Positions 62,284 through 64,000 of a DNA stretch of 64,000 bases are shown one piece after another. The position numbers were made by a program, and so were the translations under genes. The stretch comes from JBKEDC01 sp047971925 (GTDB lineage Bacteria; Bacteroidota; Bacteroidia; Bacteroidales; Prolixibacteraceae): NCBI GenBank assembly GCA_047971925.1, contig JBKEAC010000009.1, positions 1 through 64,000 of the forward strand, read 5' to 3'. The notes below the pieces were generated by a model, which worked only from the letters and a program-made list of their open reading frames with translations, searched no databases and was not told where the DNA came from. Position 1 is the first letter of the stretch; each line of letters begins with the position of its first letter.

Positions 62284-62520
62284 TTAAGCTTTCGCTGCTT
62301 CGATGTGAGAGATAGCTTCTCCTACAGTAGTGATTTTCTCTGCTTCATCGTCTGGAATTTGTAAATCAAATTCTTTTTCGAATTCCATGATTAATTCTAC
62401 TGTATCTAGTGAATCTGCACCTAAATCATTTGTGAATGATGCACCTTCTACTACTTCGCTTTCTTCAACGTCAAGTTTGTTAGCGATAATTTCTTTTACT
62501 TTAGCTGCTATATCAGACAT
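62284..62520 (-). CDS. acpP: Acyl carrier protein
   Basis: ACP carries growing fatty acyl chains on a 4'-phosphopantetheine arm. The 78-residue acidic helical protein has the attachment Ser37 in DLGADSLDTVEL. I start at the ATG (62520), giving MSDIAAKVKEII as in the family; a TTG two codons earlier is also in frame. It is followed by fabF after a 138-bp gap. A near-consensus box (TTACTTTG) lies at 62572-62579. Confidence 0.97.
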   Translation of the reverse strand: MSDIAAKVKEIIANKLDVEESEVVEGASFTNDLGADSLDTVELIMEFEKEFDLQIPDDEAEKITTVGEAISHIEAAKA

Positions 62521-62571
62521 AGTCAAAAAAATTTAATGGTTAATAAATTGTTCTCTTTTTTAAAACAGTCG

Positions 62572-62579
62572 CAAAGTAA
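62572..62579 (-). promoter_or_regulatory. Probable promoter box for acpP
   Basis: The minus strand reads TTACTTTG, one base from TAnnTTTG, about 52 bp before the ATG. Confidence 0.4.
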
Positions 62580-63028
62580 TACATTTAACATTTAAAGTTC
62601 AAAGTAAATTTTCATAAAAAGTCATTTTATTGTGATTATTTTTCATTTGAAAGATTATTATCGACTTTTTAAGTCTAATGTTCAAATGCTATATGTTGTT
62701 TTGTTTTGCGCTACGTCCTTTTTTCTAACTATACTGTTTTTCAAGTATTAAAATAGATATTTTCACCCCACAATTCAGTATAAATACCTATTTAAAAATC
62801 GAATTTCCCTAGTCTTCTATCTTAAAATCAGTTTTTCATAGCTCTTCTTGTTCTATATTTCTGTTCTTTATCCTCAATTTATAGCTTTAAATCTGCTTCC
62901 TGTTTATTCCTTCGTTCTTTCTTTCTGAATTGCCTATACCATCGACCTTATGCCTGTCCACTCGATGCTTTTTCAAGCTAGTTATTCTTTCTTTTCTTCC
63001 TTTTTCTAGCGCTATTTTTTGCGTATTC
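62580..63028. other. AT-rich intergenic region
   Basis: About 450 bp rich in T-runs, without an open frame of note, a repeat or a clear RNA. It separates the divergent acpP and nucleoside kinase genes. Confidence 0.5.
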
Positions 63029-63036
63029 TACCTTTG
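63029..63036 (+). promoter_or_regulatory. Promoter box for the nucleoside kinase gene
   Basis: TACCTTTG lies 187 bp before the ATG. The long leader contains a small hairpin CCAGT, GAAG, ACTGG (about 63087-63100). Confidence 0.4.
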
Positions 63037-63223
63037 TGGAGCTGTGTTTCCGTTTTTTTTGTTATCTTAGCTTAATGATTGTTAGCCAGTGAAGACTGGG
63101 TTCACAAGCTTTTTAAATGAAACACAAAAACCTTGTCTTTCCATTTGCCTGATTCTCTCTTGTGGGCGCATGATGGCTTTGGAACGATGGTATTGGCTAT
63201 TTAAACAAACAAAAAATTAGCAA

Positions 63224-64000
63224 ATGAATAAAATGATTACAGTGCATGGTGTGCATGGCAATTGGAAAAAAGATTATCCCCTAGGTACTACTCTTCACGA
63301 GCTTTGTCGTGATCGTGCCGAGCATTTAAAATATCCGATTTTGGGTGCGCTTGTGAATAACACCGCAAAAGATTTAGACTTTGTTTTGGTGAAGTCGAAG
63401 CAAATAGAGTTTATCGATTACACGCACCGTGAAGGGCAGCGGATTTATCGTCGTTCCCTGCAATTCTTGCTCTATGTGGCGGTTCGTCGCATTTTCCCGA
63501 ATGCCAAATTGCAGATAATGAATAGCATTAGCAAGGGTTGTTATTGTGAGCTTTCCGATTTTGGCAGAAAGATTTTAGCCGATGATGTGCAGCTCATTAA
63601 AAATGAAATGAATCGTTTGGTGGAGCTGAATTTACCTTTCGTGCGCAAAGGTATGCTTACTTCCGATGCGGTTGCGATGCTCAATGATTCAAATCTCCAT
63701 GAAAAAGCCGGTTTGTTTGAACAGAAAGGCACGCTCTTTGCTCATTTATATTTTCTTGGCGATTATTGCAACTATTTCTATGGTCCGCATGTGCCATCAA
63801 CGGCCTATCTATCGGTTTTCGATTTAGCTATTTATAAGGAAGGATTGATTCTGCAACTTCCCGATGTTGCCGATATTAATCGCGTTTATCCTTTCGAATT
63901 GCAAAACAAATTGCTTGGCGTTTTCAAAGAATATAATCGTTGGGTGGAATTGCTTGGGGTTCCAAACTTAGTCGATTTAAATCACTTAGTCGATCGTGGT
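63224..64000 (+). CDS. Nucleoside (uridine-type) kinase, 3' end outside the window
   Basis: The first 259 codons are open and run off the edge. The N-terminus is TGS-like (VHGVHGNWKKDYPLGTTLHELC), followed by a threonyl-tRNA-synthetase-like second domain (DYTHREGQRIYRRSLQFLLYVAVRRIFPNAKLQIMNSISKGCYCEL). This fusion is typical of Bacteroidota nucleoside kinases of about 550 residues, whose P-loop uridine-kinase domain lies in the missing C-terminal half. The kinase activity is therefore inferred from architecture. A second ATG three codons in (63233) is an alternative start. Confidence 0.85.
   Translation, partial: MNKMITVHGVHGNWKKDYPLGTTLHELCRDRAEHLKYPILGALVNNTAKDLDFVLVKSKQIEFIDYTHREGQRIYRRSLQFLLYVAVRRIFPNAKLQIMNSISKGCYCELSDFGRKILADDVQLIKNEMNRLVELNLPFVRKGMLTSDAVAMLNDSNLHEKAGLFEQKGTLFAHLYFLGDYCNYFYGPHVPSTAYLSVFDLAIYKEGLILQLPDVADINRVYPFELQNKLLGVFKEYNRWVELLGVPNLVDLNHLVDRG

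Overview
The window is a chromosomal segment of a low-GC member of the Bacteroidota, most likely Bacteroidales. Pointers are the type IX secretion translocon SprA with its plug protein, a complete Na+-translocating NADH:quinone reductase operon, an acpP-fabF-rnc cluster, genes without Shine-Dalgarno sequences, several TTG starts, and repeated TAnnTTTG promoter boxes of the Bacteroidetes sigma factor. Nothing in the sequence allows a species name.

Layout. At 0.9-5.2 kb lies an RNA-quality module: a Ro60/Rsr-type TROVE protein, an intergenic stretch encoding at least two Y-RNA-like RNAs (one folding as a circularly permuted tRNA mimic), the RNA ligase RtcB, and a divergent WYL-domain regulator. 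At 5.3-11.1 kb are a membrane sulfatase/LTA-synthase-like protein, an acetyltransferase, and a TPP-riboswitch-controlled thiamine salvage operon (thiM-thiE-tenA-thiD). At 11.5-19.2 kb are FtsE with a degenerate beta-lactamase-fold lipoprotein, then housekeeping genes (pentapeptide protein, mazG, a phosphatase, mnmA, yicC, gmk, nadD). At 20.5-29.6 kb are pdxA, ruvA and the 2,496-residue sprA. At 29.9-37.0 kb are asnB, a phosphoesterase, a MerR regulator, a DUF4143-type ATPase and a J-domain protein. At 37.2-43.2 kb is nqrABCDEF. At 43.3-50.5 kb are the type IX plug protein and two large paralogous secreted proteins. At 51.8-62.5 kb are mtaB, miaB, murB, a family 8 glycosyltransferase, an RprXY-like two-component system, rnc, fabF and acpP. 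A nucleoside kinase runs off the right edge.

The intergenic DNA is unusually structured. Four tandem arrays of unrelated or distantly related sequence (about 0.1, 19.7-20.1, 34.9-35.3 and 51.1-51.35 kb) share a 42-bp period, and each unit carries a dyad. Three copies of an exactly 187-bp MITE-like element, with 19-bp inverted termini and different 4-bp target duplications, sit at 35.5, 51.4 and 57.2 kb. A degenerate dispersed repeat of about 90 bp lies near two of the arrays.

The strongest candidate for an underdescribed system is the WYL regulator / Ro60 / tRNA-mimic Y RNA / RtcB locus. The second is the set of helically phased 42-bp palindromic arrays together with the recently mobile 187-bp element.
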